64,000 nucleotides of DNA from Archivesica marissinica. Its lineage: Eukaryota > Mollusca > Bivalvia > Venerida > Vesicomyidae. Under the pieces are notes generated by a model that had not been told where the DNA came from, did not search any database, and was given only the letters and a program-made list of their open reading frames with translations. The stretch lies in assembly GCA_014843695.1 (NCBI GenBank), contig CM026400.1, positions 46,193,637 through 46,257,636 on the forward strand, written 5' to 3'. The position numbers and the translations under genes were made by a program. Of the stretch, positions 40,876 to 52,008 are shown one piece after another (position 1 is the stretch's first letter; each line of letters opens with the position of its first letter).

Positions 40876-41012
40876 TTTATATTAAGCAATGCAGCACCAG
40901 TGCAATAACTGACTGGATTGTTTTATCACGCACAATAATGTGACATATTATTGAAAGGCTAAGTGGTTTCCGTAGACACAATCAACCGTACACACGCTCT
41001 AGGAAACACTAG

Positions 41013-41290
41013 ATGGATATGTAGTCCACTGGTTAACACGTTGGGCTCGTAATCCAGGGATCACAGATTCGATCCCCCATTTGACCATAATACAATTGTC
41101 AATTAGGATTTTTTAAGCCTATGTCTCGTATCTATGCTTTACACCGTGCATGTAAAAGAACGAGAGGAGACTCTGGAATGGGTCTCTGTCTGTACCATTG
41201 CACTGTCCTCCAATATCTAAAATGACTAATCTCTTCAGGAGGCGTCGCTCATATGGGCAACCGGTAGCAATGATAAATAAACGTAAAAAC
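41013..41290 (+). mobile_element. SINE family A copy (plus member of a tail-to-tail pair)
   Basis: A box TAGTCCACTGGTTAACACG and B box AGATTCGATCCCCC. The body has GTGCATGTAAAAGAAC, CTGGAATGGGTCTCTGTCTG and CTAAAATGACTAATCTCTTC, and the tail is ATGGGCAACCGGTAGCAATG followed by ATAAATAAACGTAAAA. Confidence 0.88.
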
Positions 41291-41470
41291 AGACAGAGGA
41301 TACTGCAATGATACAAACGGAGACCCATTCCAGAGTATCCTCTGGTTCTTTTACGTGCACGGTGAAAAGCACTGACACGAGACCTCGGTGAAAGTCTCAT
41401 CTGATCTGAAATACTCTTAATTGTATTAGGGTCAGACGGGGGATCACTGGATTACCAGTTCAACATATCT
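41291..41470 (-). mobile_element. SINE family A fragment (minus member of the pair)
   Basis: Minus-strand copy from the middle of the body (CAGAGGATACTGCAATGATA) to the head (ATCCCCCGTCTGACCCTAAT). It lacks the tail and abuts the tail of the plus copy. The two bodies are complementary for well over 100 bp, so a transcript would fold into a hairpin. Confidence 0.85.
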
Positions 41471-41819
41471 CGTGTCAAAGGCGCATTTGATTTTTGTTTA
41501 TACAAGACTAGCCATGTGAACATTTGAATTACCACTCCAGTACATGTAATGCTAATCGTTTTCGGATTTTAATTGCTTTGGTTGGCGGCGGATGCATACA
41601 TAATGTGTACTTGTTTGGTAATTCCCAAAACATGCATCAAATGCAACGGAATTCAGTTCAGATACAATTAATTACGTGGTGGCTACTCAGTCTGGTAAAA
41701 TAATCGGCTTTATAACGTACTCTGGGGAAAGTCCGGAAGGAAATAAAGATGTTTCTCGACAATGGACACTCGATTATTAGATGCATACATGGTGTATACT
41801 CATCAGCTTTGTAGCGCAC

Positions 41820-42117
41820 TCTGAGGGGGGGGGGTCAGGAAGGAATCAATGATGTTTCCCGACTATGGACTATCGATTATTAGATACATACATGCATACA
41901 GGTGTAGCGCACTCTGGGGGGTGTAGCGCACTCTGGGGTGGGGGTAGCGCACTCTGTATGGGGTGTAGCATACTCTGTGGGGGTGTAGCACACTCTGGGG
42001 GTAGCACACACTGGGGGTGTAGCGCACTCTGGGGGGGGCGTGTAGCGCACTCTGGGGGGGTGTAGCGCACTCTGGGGTGTAGCGCACTCTGTGGGGGGGG
42101 GTGTAACGCACTCTGGT
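41820..42117 (+). repeat. G-rich ~20-bp minisatellite (GTAGCGCACTCTGGGG)n
   Basis: About 11 copies of GTGTAGCGCACTCTGG followed by 2 to 8 extra G. Part of a longer ~110-bp unit (from GATGTTTCTCGAC to GTAGCGCACTCTG) is also tandemly repeated at 41745-41935. Four or more G runs within short distance could form G-quadruplexes. A related copy borders the N gap at 51009. Open frames on both strands here are artefacts of the repeat. Confidence 0.93.
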
Positions 42118-42195
42118 TACTACAGTTACAGAAGTGGTACAGGATCGTCGAAGAGAACAACGTGGAACGGGCTAACACATGCTGCCCTCTGGCAA

Positions 42196-42300
42196 GTGTG
42201 TGTGGTTTACGTTTATTTATCGTCGCTACCGGTTGCCCATATGAGCGACGCATCTTGAAGATGTTAGTCATTTTAGATTTTTGGAGGATAGTGCATGATA
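42196..42300 (-). mobile_element. SINE family A tail fragment
   Basis: Minus-strand match to the 3' end of family A: GTTTACGTTTATTTATCGTC, GCTACCGGTTGCCCATATGA and CATTTTAGATTTTTGGAGGA. The head is missing. Confidence 0.8.
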
Positions 42301-42600
42301 CAACTCTCAATTGGATGACTCTCATAAATGTCTAGCTTTCAAAAATCAGTGTTAATATACCTGTCTATCTGCAATAGTCATTCAGATTTACTTCCGATGT
42401 TCGAATTCAAAACTTGCGATCATCCGCCAATCTCAAACTTTACCATCATAAGCCAACTACTGAAGTTTTTAGAATTGTTTTCTTACACTCAGAATCCTTT
42501 ATCACATCAAACCAGCACAATCTGTTCCACACTTCAAAGCTTTATATATCAGGTGGTGCAAAGAACATCAATAACCTAGTGTAGTTAGTTTATACAACTT
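42301..42600. other. Unassigned stretch
   Basis: No repeat recognised. An open frame (42328-42579, 83 codons) has a Ser/Thr/Phe-rich product of no recognised family and no splice or context support. A fragment of SINE B tail lies at 42584-42628. Confidence 0.35.
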
Positions 42601-42627
42601 TATTTTAGCTCGATTGCGAAACAAGTC

Positions 42628-42790
42628 TCGATCTTTGCGGCAATATGATACATTGGTCAAAGCATTTCAGTGTTTAACAGAACGTCTCGATTGTTTGAGC
42701 AATACGGTGCCTTGTTCAAAGCATTACATAGTACAGCAGAACGTCTCGATTGTTTGGGCAACATGATGTTGTCATGGTCACACACAGTTG
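42628..42790 (+). repeat. Diverged 59-bp minisatellite units, about 2.5 copies
   Basis: Units of the AACAGAACGTCTCGATTG type, leading into the ACACACAGTTGGCAGTGAAT segment that also precedes SINE B at 40350 and 49440. Confidence 0.9.
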
Positions 42791-42844
42791 GCAGTGAATC
42801 CTAATGTCTGGATGTTAAATTTCACATGTACCCCACCTTTCTAA

Positions 42845-43102
42845 AGGATTAATATATGCTTTAGTTTATACAAATCTATTTTTGCTCGATTGCCAAACAC
42901 GTTTATACAACTTATATTAATCACTCTCGAGACCCCATTCCTGATGGAATCCATCTCCACGAGGGAGTGATAAGAGGCATCGTGGAATTTAAATGCCTTG
43001 CCTATGGGCACAATCGTAACGGCTCCAGCGGGGCTCGAACTCCGGACCTTTCGCACCTGAAGCGAACGCGCATCCACAGCGCTATCACGACTTCCACATC
43101 AA
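42845..43102 (-). mobile_element. SINE family B copy
   Basis: Minus-strand copy with a better preserved head than its relatives: TGATAGCGCTGTGGATGCG (A-box region) and GGAGTTCGAGCCCCGC (B box), the usual body, and a tail in the ATCGAGCAAAAATAGATTTG stretch. Confidence 0.88.
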
Positions 43103-43179
43103 TAACCTAATAAACTGATAAATTATAATTATACATGAATATAAGTACATGTATTAGTTCTTGCAGCCTTATTTCCTAT

Positions 43180-43665
43180 GAAAGTTTTACTGGTTCCTGT
43201 TTACATGTTTCATTATGCTATTTCATGTTTTACTGGTTCCTGTTTACATGTTTAATTATGCTATTTCATGTTTTACTGGTTCCTGTTTACATGTTTCATT
43301 ATGCTATTTCATGTATTACTGGTTCCTGTTTACATGTTTCATTATGCTATTTCATGTTTTACTGGTTCCTGTTTACATGTTTCATTATGCTATTTCATGT
43401 TTTACTGGTTCCTGTTTACATGTTTCATTATGCTATTTCATGTTTTACTGGTTCCTGTTTACATGTTTCATTATGCTATTTCAAGTTTTACTGGTTCCTG
43501 TTTACATGTGTCATTATGCTATTTCATGTTTTACTGGTTCCTGTTTACATGTTTCATTATGCTATTTCATGTTTTACTGGTTCCTGTTTACATGTTTCAT
43601 TATGCTATTTCATGTTTTACTGGTTCCTGTTTACATGTTTCATTATGCTATTTCATGTTTTAATT
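43180..43665 (+). repeat. 43-bp minisatellite, about 11 copies
   Basis: Unit GTTTTACTGGTTCCTGTTTA plus CATGTTTCATTATGCTATTTCAT (split here), with very few substitutions. 43 is not a multiple of 3 and the unit contains no stop in any plus-strand frame, so all three frames stay open and give 130-180 residue hydrophobic repeats. These are rejected as genes. Confidence 0.97.
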
Positions 43666-43763
43666 TGTTGAGGGCCTCGTGGTAGATTGACAATTGTTCA
43701 AATGAGTTCTCTCGTTAAATAAAGTCTATATTATTATTATTTATTAGTATTAGTAGTATTATA

Positions 43764-43870
43764 CAGACAGATTCCCATTCCAGAGTGTCCTCTGATTATA
43801 TTACGTGCACGGTGTAAAGTACTGACACGAGATCTCGGCTTAAAGTCACATCTGAAAGACTGTTAATTTC
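43764..43870 (-). mobile_element. SINE family A body fragment
   Basis: Minus-strand match to the middle of family A: CCCATTCCAGAGTGTCC, TTACGTGCACGGTGTAAAG and ACACGAGATCTCGG. Both ends are missing. An ATT/AGT-rich microsatellite (43728-43762) precedes it. Confidence 0.75.
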
Positions 43871-43889
43871 GAACAGCTGGCAAGAAAGT

Positions 43890-45710
43890 ACTAAAACACA
43901 TATATTATCTACATGTCCTATCCACCATGCACATGTATAAAACACATATACAATCTACATGTCCTAGCCACCATGCACATGTATAAAACACATATATTAT
44001 CTACATGTCCTATCCACCATGCACATGTATAAAACACATATATTATCTACATGTCCTATCCACCATGCACATGTCTAAAACACATATATTATCTACATGT
44101 CCTATCCACCATGCACATGTATAAAACACATATATTATCTACGTGTCCTATCCACCATGCACATGTATAAAACACATATACTATCTACATGTCCTATCCA
44201 CCATGTACATGTATAAAACACATATATTATCTACATATCCTATCCACCATGCACATGTATAAAACACATATATTATCTACATGTCCTATCCACCATGCAC
44301 ATGTATAAAACACATATATTATCTACATTTCCTATCCACCATGCACATGTATAAAACACATATAGTATCTACATGTCCTATCCACCATGCACATGTATAA
44401 AACACATATACAATCTACATGTCCTAGCCACCAAGCACATGTATAAAACACATATATTATCTACATGTCCTATCCACCATGCACATGTATAAAACACATA
44501 TATTATCTACATGTCCTATCCACCATGCACATGTCTAAAACACATATATTATCTACATGTCCTATCCACCATGCACATGTATAAAACACATATATTATCT
44601 ACGTGTCCTATCCGCCATGCACATGTATAAAACACATATACTATCTACATGTCCTATCCACCATGCACATGTATAAAACACATATACTATCTACATGTCC
44701 TATCCACCATGCACATGTATAAAACACATATATTATCTACGTGTCCTATCCACCATGCACATGTATAAAACACATATACTATCTACATGTCCTATCCACC
44801 ATGTACATGTATAAAACACATATATTATCTACATATCCTATCCACCATGCACATGTATAAAACACATATATTATCTACATGTCCTATCCACCATGCACAT
44901 GTATAAAACACATATATTATCTACATTTCCTCTCCACCATGCACATGTATAAAACACATATATTATCTACATGTCCTATCCACCATGCACATGTATAAAA
45001 CACATATACAATCTACATGTCCTAGCCACCATGCACATGTATAAAACACATATATTATCTACATGTCCTATCCACCATGCACATGTATAAAACACATATA
45101 TTATCTACATGTCCTATCCACCATGCACATGTCTAAAACACATATATTATCTACATATCCTATCCACCATGCACATGTATAAAACACATATATTATCTAC
45201 ATGTCCTATCCACCATGCACATGTATAAAACACATATATTATCTACATTTCCTATCCACCATGCACATGTATAAAACACATATAGTATCTACATGTCATA
45301 TCCACCATGCACATGTATAAAACACATATATTATCTACATGTATGTCCTATCCACCATGCACATGTATAAAACACATATATTATCTACATGTATGTCCTA
45401 TCCACCATGCACATGTATAAAACACATATATTATCTACATGTATGTCCTATCCACCATGCACATGTATAAAACACATATATTATCTACATGTCCTAGCCA
45501 CCATGCACATGTATAAAACACATATATTATCTACATGTATGTCCTATCCACCATGCACATGTATAAAACAGATATATTATCTACATGTCCTATCCACCAT
45601 GCACATGTATAAAACACATATATTATCTACATGTCCTATCCACCATGCACATGTATAAAACACATATATTATCTACATGTCCTATCAACCATGCACATGT
45701 ATAACACAGA
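43890..45710 (+). repeat. 46-bp minisatellite, about 39 copies
   Basis: Unit AAAACACATATATTATCTAC, ATGTCCTATCCACCATGCAC and ATGTAT. Near the right end, several units gain four bases (ACATGTATGTCC), making 50 bp. Rare variants recur in order: CAATCTACATGTCCTAGCC at about 43950, 44409 and 45007; TACATTTCC at about 44322, 44922 and 45242. This suggests block duplications of 10 to 13 units. Confidence 0.97.
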
Positions 45711-45865
45711 TGTGCTGAGATATAGCTGCATTGATTATTAAGGAGTACGCATGAACAATAAAAAAGTCCATGCTAAGTGAATCATTGGATTTATTTTCGT
45801 TGTACATGTATTGTGTAAGTATATATTGGATAATGTGCTTAGTTTGCTTAATGTAACACGATACC
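45711..45865. other. Short AT-rich unassigned spacer
   Basis: No gene or repeat recognised between the 46-bp array and the GACGTTTA repeats. Confidence 0.4.
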
Positions 45866-45985
45866 GGCGATGACGTTTAGCGGTCTGTTGACGAATAGCG
45901 GAATGTTTTATGACGTTTAGAGATTATTTGACGTTTGACGGAGTTTTGACGTTTAACGGGAGATTTGGCGTTTAACGGTACTACA
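45866..45985 (+). repeat. Short degenerate GACGTTTAACGG repeat
   Basis: Five or six loosely spaced copies of a GACGTTTAACGG-like motif at about 18-20 bp intervals. Confidence 0.7.
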
Positions 45986-46019
45986 ACCGTGTGACAACTA
46001 CACGGTGCTTGGAGCAACC

Positions 46020-47050
46020 TTATATAGGAAGGTCTCATAACGTTATACAACAACCCGGTGTTTGGTGTAATATTATATACTTGTATGTGGTCAAATAATC
46101 TCATACTGTATCGGAACGTGTCGGTGTTTAATGTCATAGATAGCTTTGGCAACGCGTCTCACATCGTAAGCAGAACGTCTCCGTGTTTAATGTCATATAT
46201 AGCTTTGGCAATACGTCTCACAGTGTAAGCAGAACATCTCGATGTTTAATGTCATAGCTAGCTTTGGCAATGCGTCTCACATGATGCCATGGTCAAGGTA
46301 TTCAATAGTACAACAGAACATTTCGATCATTGCGGCAACATGATACTATGGTCAAATCATTTTATAGTATAACAGAACGTCGACTGTTTGGGCAATACGA
46401 TGTCCTGTTCAAAGCATTACATAGTACAACAGAACGTCTCGATCTTTGCGGCAACATGATACTATGGTCAAATCATTTCATAGTATAACAGAACGTCTCG
46501 ATTGTTTGGGAAAAACGATGTCCTGTTCAAAGCATTACATAGTACAACAGAATGTCTCGATCTTTGCGGCAATATGGTACATTTGTCAAATCATTTCATA
46601 ATATAACAGAACGTCTCGATTGTTTGGGCAACACGTTGCCTTGTTCAAAGCATAACATAGTACACCAGCACGTCTAGATCTTTGCGGCAATATGGTACAT
46701 TGGTCAAAGCATTACATATATAACAGAATGTCTATATTGCATATACTCCACATGTCACACAATCCACATGTACAAAGCGCGATCTATATGGAGGTCTCAT
46801 AACGTTATACAACAGCCCGGTGTTTGCTGTAATATTATATACTTGTATGTGGTCAAATCATCTCATACTGTATCGGAACGTCTCCATGTTTAATGTCATA
46901 GATAGCTTTGGCAACGCGTCTCACAGTGTAAACAGAACGTCTCGATGTTTAATGTCATATATAGATTTGGAAATACGTCTCACATCGTAAACAGAACTTC
47001 TCGATGTTTAATGTCATAATAGCGTTGACAACACGTCTCACATGATGCCA
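46020..47050 (+). repeat. Composite tandem region with two related blocks
   Basis: The block at about 46026-46290 (GGTCTCATAACGTTATACAA, CTTGTATGTGGTCAAAT, then ~57-bp units around TGTTTAATGTCATAGATAGC) is repeated at about 46787-47050. Between them lie six or seven 59-bp family units. The GGTCTCATAACGTTATACAA part also occurs at about 40785 and 49873. Confidence 0.88.
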
Positions 47051-48395
47051 TGGTCAAAGTATTCAATAGTACAACAGAACATCTCGAACTTTGCGGCAAC
47101 ATGATGCCTTGGTCAATGTATTCAATAGTACAACAGAACATCTCGAACTTTGCGGCAACATGATGCCTTGGTCAAGGTATTCAATAGTACAACAGAACAT
47201 CTCGAACTTTGCGGCAACATGATGCCTTGGTCAAGGTATTCAATAGTACAACAGAACATCTCGAACTTTGCGGCAACATGATGCCTTGGTCAAGGTATTC
47301 AATAGTACAACAGAACATCTCGAACTTTGCGGCAACATGATGACTTGGTCAAGGTATTCAATAGTACAACAGAACGTCTCGAACTTTGCGGCAACATGAT
47401 GCCTTGGTCAAGGTATTCAATAGTACAACAGCACATCTCGAACTTTGCGGCAACATGATGCCTTGGTCAAGGTATTCAATAGTACAACAGAACATCTCGA
47501 ACTTTGCGGCAACATGATGCCTTGGTCAAGGTATTCAATAGTACAACAGAACATCTCGAAGTTTGCGGCAACATGATGCCTTGGTCAAGGTATTCAATAG
47601 TACAACAGAATATCTCGAACTTTGCGGCAACATGATGCCTAGGTCAAGGTATTCAATAGTACAACAGAACATCTCGAACTTTGCGGCAACATGATGCCTT
47701 GGTCAAGGTATTCAATAGTACAACAGAACATCTCGACCTTTGCGGCAACATGATGCCTTGGTCAAGGTATTCAATAGTTCAACAGAACATCTCGAACTTT
47801 GCGGCAACATGATGCCTTGGTCAAGGTATTCAATAGTACAACAGAACATCTCGAACTTTGCGGCAACATGATGCCTTGGTCAAGGTATTCAATAGTACAA
47901 CAGAACATCTCGAACTTTGCGGCAACATGATGCCTTGGTCAAGGTATTAAATAGTACAACAGAACGTCTCGATCATTGCGACAACATGATGCCTTGGTCA
48001 AGGTATTCAATAGTACAACAGAACAACTCAATCATTGCGACAACATGATGCCTTGGTCAAGGTATTCAATAGTACAACAGAACATCTCAATCATTGCGAC
48101 AACATGATGCCTTGGTCAATGTATTCAATAGTACAACAGAACGTCTCGATCATTGCGACAACATGATGCCTTGGTCAAGGTATTCAATAATACAACAGAA
48201 CATCTCAATCATTGCGACAACATGATGCCTTGGTCAATGTATTCAATAGTACAACAGAACGTCTCGATCATTGCGACAACATGATGCCTTGGTCAATTTA
48301 TTCAATAGTACAACAGAACGTCTCGATCATTGCGACAACATGATGCCTTGGTCAAGGTATTCAATAGTACAACAGAACGTCTCGATCATTGCTAC
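47050..48395 (+). repeat. 59-bp minisatellite, long-unit block
   Basis: About 22 units of CAATAGTACAACAGAACATC, TCGAACTTTGCGGCAACATG and ATGCCTTGGTCAAGGTATT. From about 47960 the core changes from GAACTTTGCGG to GATCATTGCGA, the variant that continues into the 51-bp block. Confidence 0.96.
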
Positions 48396-49190
48396 AACAT
48401 GAGCAATGCATACCATAGTACAACAGAACGTCTCGATCATTGCGGCAACATGATGCAATGCATACCATAGTACAGCAGAACATCTCGATCTTTGCGACAA
48501 CATGATCAATGCATACCATAGTACAACAGAACATCTCGATATTTGCGACAACATGATCAATGCATACCATAGTGCAACAGAACATCTCGATCATTGCGGC
48601 AACATGATGCCTTGGTCAAGGCATACCATAGTACAACAGATCATTTCGATAATTTCGGCAACATGATGCCTTGGTCAATGCATACCATAGTACAACAGAA
48701 CATCTCGATCATTGCGACAACATGATCAATGCATACCACAATACAACAGAACATCTCGATCATTGTGACAACATGATCAATGCATACCATAGTACAACAG
48801 AACGTATCGGTCATTGCGACAACATGACAATGCATACCATAGTACAACAGAACATCTCGATCATTGCGACAACATGATCAATGCATACCATAGTACAACA
48901 GAACATCTCGATCATTGCGACAACATGATCAATGCATACCATAGTACAACAGAACATCTCGATCATTGCGACAACATGATCAATGCATACCATAGTACAA
49001 CAGAACATCTCGATCATTGTGACAACATGATCAATGCATACCATAGTACAACAGAACATCTCGATCATCGCGACAACATGATCAAAGCATACCATAGTAC
49101 AACAGAACATCTCGATCATCGCGACAACATGATCAAAGCATACCATAGTACAACAGAACATCTCGATCATTGCGACAATATGGTACATTG
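48396..49190 (+). repeat. 51-bp derivative of the 59-bp minisatellite
   Basis: About 15 units. The unit lost eight bases (GCCTTGGT) to become GATCAATGCATACCATAGTA, CAACAGAACATCTCGATCAT and TGCGACAACAT. 51 is a multiple of 3, so long frames of 17-residue repeats open on both strands (48811-49188 minus and 48814-49242 plus). They are repeat artefacts. Confidence 0.95.
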
Positions 49191-49430
49191 GTCAAATCAT
49201 TTCATAGTACAACAGAACGTCGTGATTGTTTGGGCAACATGATGATGCCATGGTCAAATCATTTCATAGTTTAACAGAACGTCTCAATTGTTTGGGCAAC
49301 ACGATGTCCTGTTCAAAGCATTACATAGTACAACAGAACATCTCGATCTTTGCGGCAATATGGTACACTGGTCAAATCATTTCATAGTATAACAGAACGT
49401 CTCGATTGATTGGGCAACATGATGTTGCCA
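49191..49430 (+). repeat. Diverged 59-bp units closing the array
   Basis: Units of the ATTGTTTGGGCAACACGATG and TCTTTGCGGCAATATGG types, matching those at 40255-40345 and starting the second copy of the segmental duplication. Confidence 0.9.
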
Positions 49431-49504
49431 TGGTCACACACAGTTGGCAGTGAATCCTAATGTCTGGATGTTTAATGTCACATGTACCCCACCTTTCTAA
49501 AAGA

Positions 49505-49752
49505 TCAATATATGCTTTAGTTTATACAAATCTATTTTTTCTCGATTGCCAAACACGTTTCTACAACTTATATTAATCCCTCTCGAGACCTCATTCCTGA
49601 TGGAATCCATCGCCACGAGGGAGAGAGAAGATGAATGTGGAATTTAAATGCCTGGCTGCTTAAGGGCAAACTCGTAACGGCACCAGCAGGTTTCGAACCC
49701 CGGGCCTTTCGCACCTGAATCGAACGTTTAACCAATGCGCTATCACGACATA
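49505..49752 (-). mobile_element. SINE family B copy
   Basis: Duplicate of the copy at 40424-40666, with the same truncated A-box region and a B box reading GGGGTTCGAAACC on the minus strand. Confidence 0.85.
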
Positions 49753-50104
49753 TTCATGCTTTAGAAGTATTTAACTTAAATGCATACTTCTGTCTTAATT
49801 GATTGTTCAAAGTCTATATAGCACATACTCCACATGTCACACAATCCACATGTACAAAGCGCGATCTATATGGAGGTCTCACAACGTTATACAACAACCC
49901 GGTGTTTGCTGTAATATTATTCTCTCCTAAAACAGTCATTATTATTATTATTATTATTGTTGTTATTGTTTATATTAAGCAATGCAGCACCAGTGCAATA
50001 ACTGACTGGATTGTTTTATCACGCAAAATAATGTGACATATTATTGAAAGGCTAAGTGGTTGCTGTAGACACAATCAACCGTACACAGGCTCTAGGAAAC
50101 ACTA

Positions 50105-50380
50105 GATGGATATGTAATCCAGTGGTTAACACGTTGGGCTCGTAATCCAGGGATCACAGATTCGATCCCCCATTTGACCATAATAAAATTGTCAATTAGG
50201 ATTTTTAAGCCGATGTCTCGTGTCTATGCTTTACACCGTGCACGTAAAAGAACCAGAGAAGACCCTGGAATGAGTCTCTGTCTGTACCATTGCACTGTCC
50301 TCCAAAATCTAAAATGACTAATCTCTTCAGGAGGCGTCGCTCATATGGGCAACCGGTAGCGACGATAAATAAACGTAAAA
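50105..50380 (+). mobile_element. SINE family A copy (plus member of duplicated pair)
   Basis: Duplicate of 41013-41290: A box TAATCCAGTGGTTAACACG, B box AGATTCGATCCCCC, and an intact tail GGGCAACCGGTAGCGACG then ATAAATAAACGTAAAA. Confidence 0.88.
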
Positions 50381-50560
50381 ACAGACAGAGGATACTGCAA
50401 TGATACAAACGGAGACCCATTCCAGAGTATCCTCTTGTTCTTTTACGTGCACGGTGAAAAGCACTGACACGAGACCTCGGTTTAAAGTCTGATCTGAAAT
50501 ACTCTTAATTTTATTAGGGTCAGACGGGGGATCACTGGATTACCAGTTCAACATATTTCG
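50381..50560 (-). mobile_element. SINE family A fragment (minus member of duplicated pair)
   Basis: Duplicate of 41291-41470: a tail-less minus copy abutting the plus copy's tail. Confidence 0.85.
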
Positions 50561-51008
50561 TGTCAAAGGCGCCATTTGATTTTTGTTTATACAAGACTAG
50601 CCATGTGAACATTTGAATTACCACTCCAGTACATGTAATGCTAATCGTTTTCGGATTTTAATTGCTTTGGTTGGCGGCGGATGCATACATTACTTGTTTG
50701 GTAATTCCCAAAACATGCACCAAATGCAACGGAATTCAGTTCAGATACAATTAATAACGTGGTGGCTACTCAGTCTGGTAAAATAATCGGCTTTATAACG
50801 TACTCTGGGGAAAGTCCGGAAGGAAATAAAGATGTTTCTCGACTATGGACTATCGATTATTAGATACATACATGGTGTATACTCATCAGCTTTGTAGCGC
50901 ACTCTGGGGGGGGATCAGGAAGGAATCAATGATGTTTCTCGACAATGAACTATCGATTATTAGATGCATACATAGTGTATACTCATCAGCTTTGTAGTGC
51001 ACTCTGGG

Positions 51009-52008
51009 NNNNNNNNNNNNNNNNNNNNNNNNNNNNNNNNNNNNNNNNNNNNNNNNNNNNNNNNNNNNNNNNNNNNNNNNNNNNNNNNNNNNNNNNNNNN
51101 NNNNNNNNNNNNNNNNNNNNNNNNNNNNNNNNNNNNNNNNNNNNNNNNNNNNNNNNNNNNNNNNNNNNNNNNNNNNNNNNNNNNNNNNNNNNNNNNNNNN
51201 NNNNNNNNNNNNNNNNNNNNNNNNNNNNNNNNNNNNNNNNNNNNNNNNNNNNNNNNNNNNNNNNNNNNNNNNNNNNNNNNNNNNNNNNNNNNNNNNNNNN
51301 NNNNNNNNNNNNNNNNNNNNNNNNNNNNNNNNNNNNNNNNNNNNNNNNNNNNNNNNNNNNNNNNNNNNNNNNNNNNNNNNNNNNNNNNNNNNNNNNNNNN
51401 NNNNNNNNNNNNNNNNNNNNNNNNNNNNNNNNNNNNNNNNNNNNNNNNNNNNNNNNNNNNNNNNNNNNNNNNNNNNNNNNNNNNNNNNNNNNNNNNNNNN
51501 NNNNNNNNNNNNNNNNNNNNNNNNNNNNNNNNNNNNNNNNNNNNNNNNNNNNNNNNNNNNNNNNNNNNNNNNNNNNNNNNNNNNNNNNNNNNNNNNNNNN
51601 NNNNNNNNNNNNNNNNNNNNNNNNNNNNNNNNNNNNNNNNNNNNNNNNNNNNNNNNNNNNNNNNNNNNNNNNNNNNNNNNNNNNNNNNNNNNNNNNNNNN
51701 NNNNNNNNNNNNNNNNNNNNNNNNNNNNNNNNNNNNNNNNNNNNNNNNNNNNNNNNNNNNNNNNNNNNNNNNNNNNNNNNNNNNNNNNNNNNNNNNNNNN
51801 NNNNNNNNNNNNNNNNNNNNNNNNNNNNNNNNNNNNNNNNNNNNNNNNNNNNNNNNNNNNNNNNNNNNNNNNNNNNNNNNNNNNNNNNNNNNNNNNNNNN
51901 NNNNNNNNNNNNNNNNNNNNNNNNNNNNNNNNNNNNNNNNNNNNNNNNNNNNNNNNNNNNNNNNNNNNNNNNNNNNNNNNNNNNNNNNNNNNNNNNNNNN
52001 NNNNNNNN
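51009..52008. other. Assembly gap (1000 N)
   Basis: Exactly 1000 N. The left edge lies in the G-rich repeat and the right edge in a minus-strand ORF. All reading frames that appear to cross it are meaningless. Confidence 0.98.

Larger units (their letters stand above)
40255..41900 (+). repeat. Segmental duplication, copy 1 (pairs with 49345-51008)
   Basis: About 1.65 kb recurs about 9.08 kb to the right in the same orientation and order: diverged 59-bp units, SINE B (minus), an ATT microsatellite, a tail-to-tail pair of SINE A copies, a non-repetitive segment and the start of a G-rich repeat. Differences are scattered substitutions and small indels. The start of the block (59-bp repeat plus SINE B) also has a third partial copy at about 42630-43102. 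Confidence 0.93.
49345..51008 (+). repeat. Segmental duplication, copy 2 (pairs with 40255-41900)
   Basis: Collinear with 40255-41900: SINE B (minus), ATT microsatellite, tail-to-tail SINE A pair, non-repetitive segment, G-rich repeat. It is cut by the N gap just as the G-rich repeat begins, so its true right end is unknown. Confidence 0.93.

Noticed and set aside
40716..40943. 75-codon ORF, also found at 49803-50036
   Set aside because: Its presence twice reflects the segmental duplication. It runs through the ATT microsatellite and shows no family signature.
41863..42325. Pro/Arg-rich repeat ORFs on both strands
   Set aside because: Translation of the G-rich minisatellite and an adjoining SINE tail.
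43135..43685. Three overlapping hydrophobic ORFs of 131-178 codons
   Set aside because: Translation of the 43-bp minisatellite in three frames.
48327..49242. Long repeat-peptide ORFs on both strands (17-residue period)
   Set aside because: By-products of the 51-bp unit being a multiple of 3; no start, splice or composition evidence.
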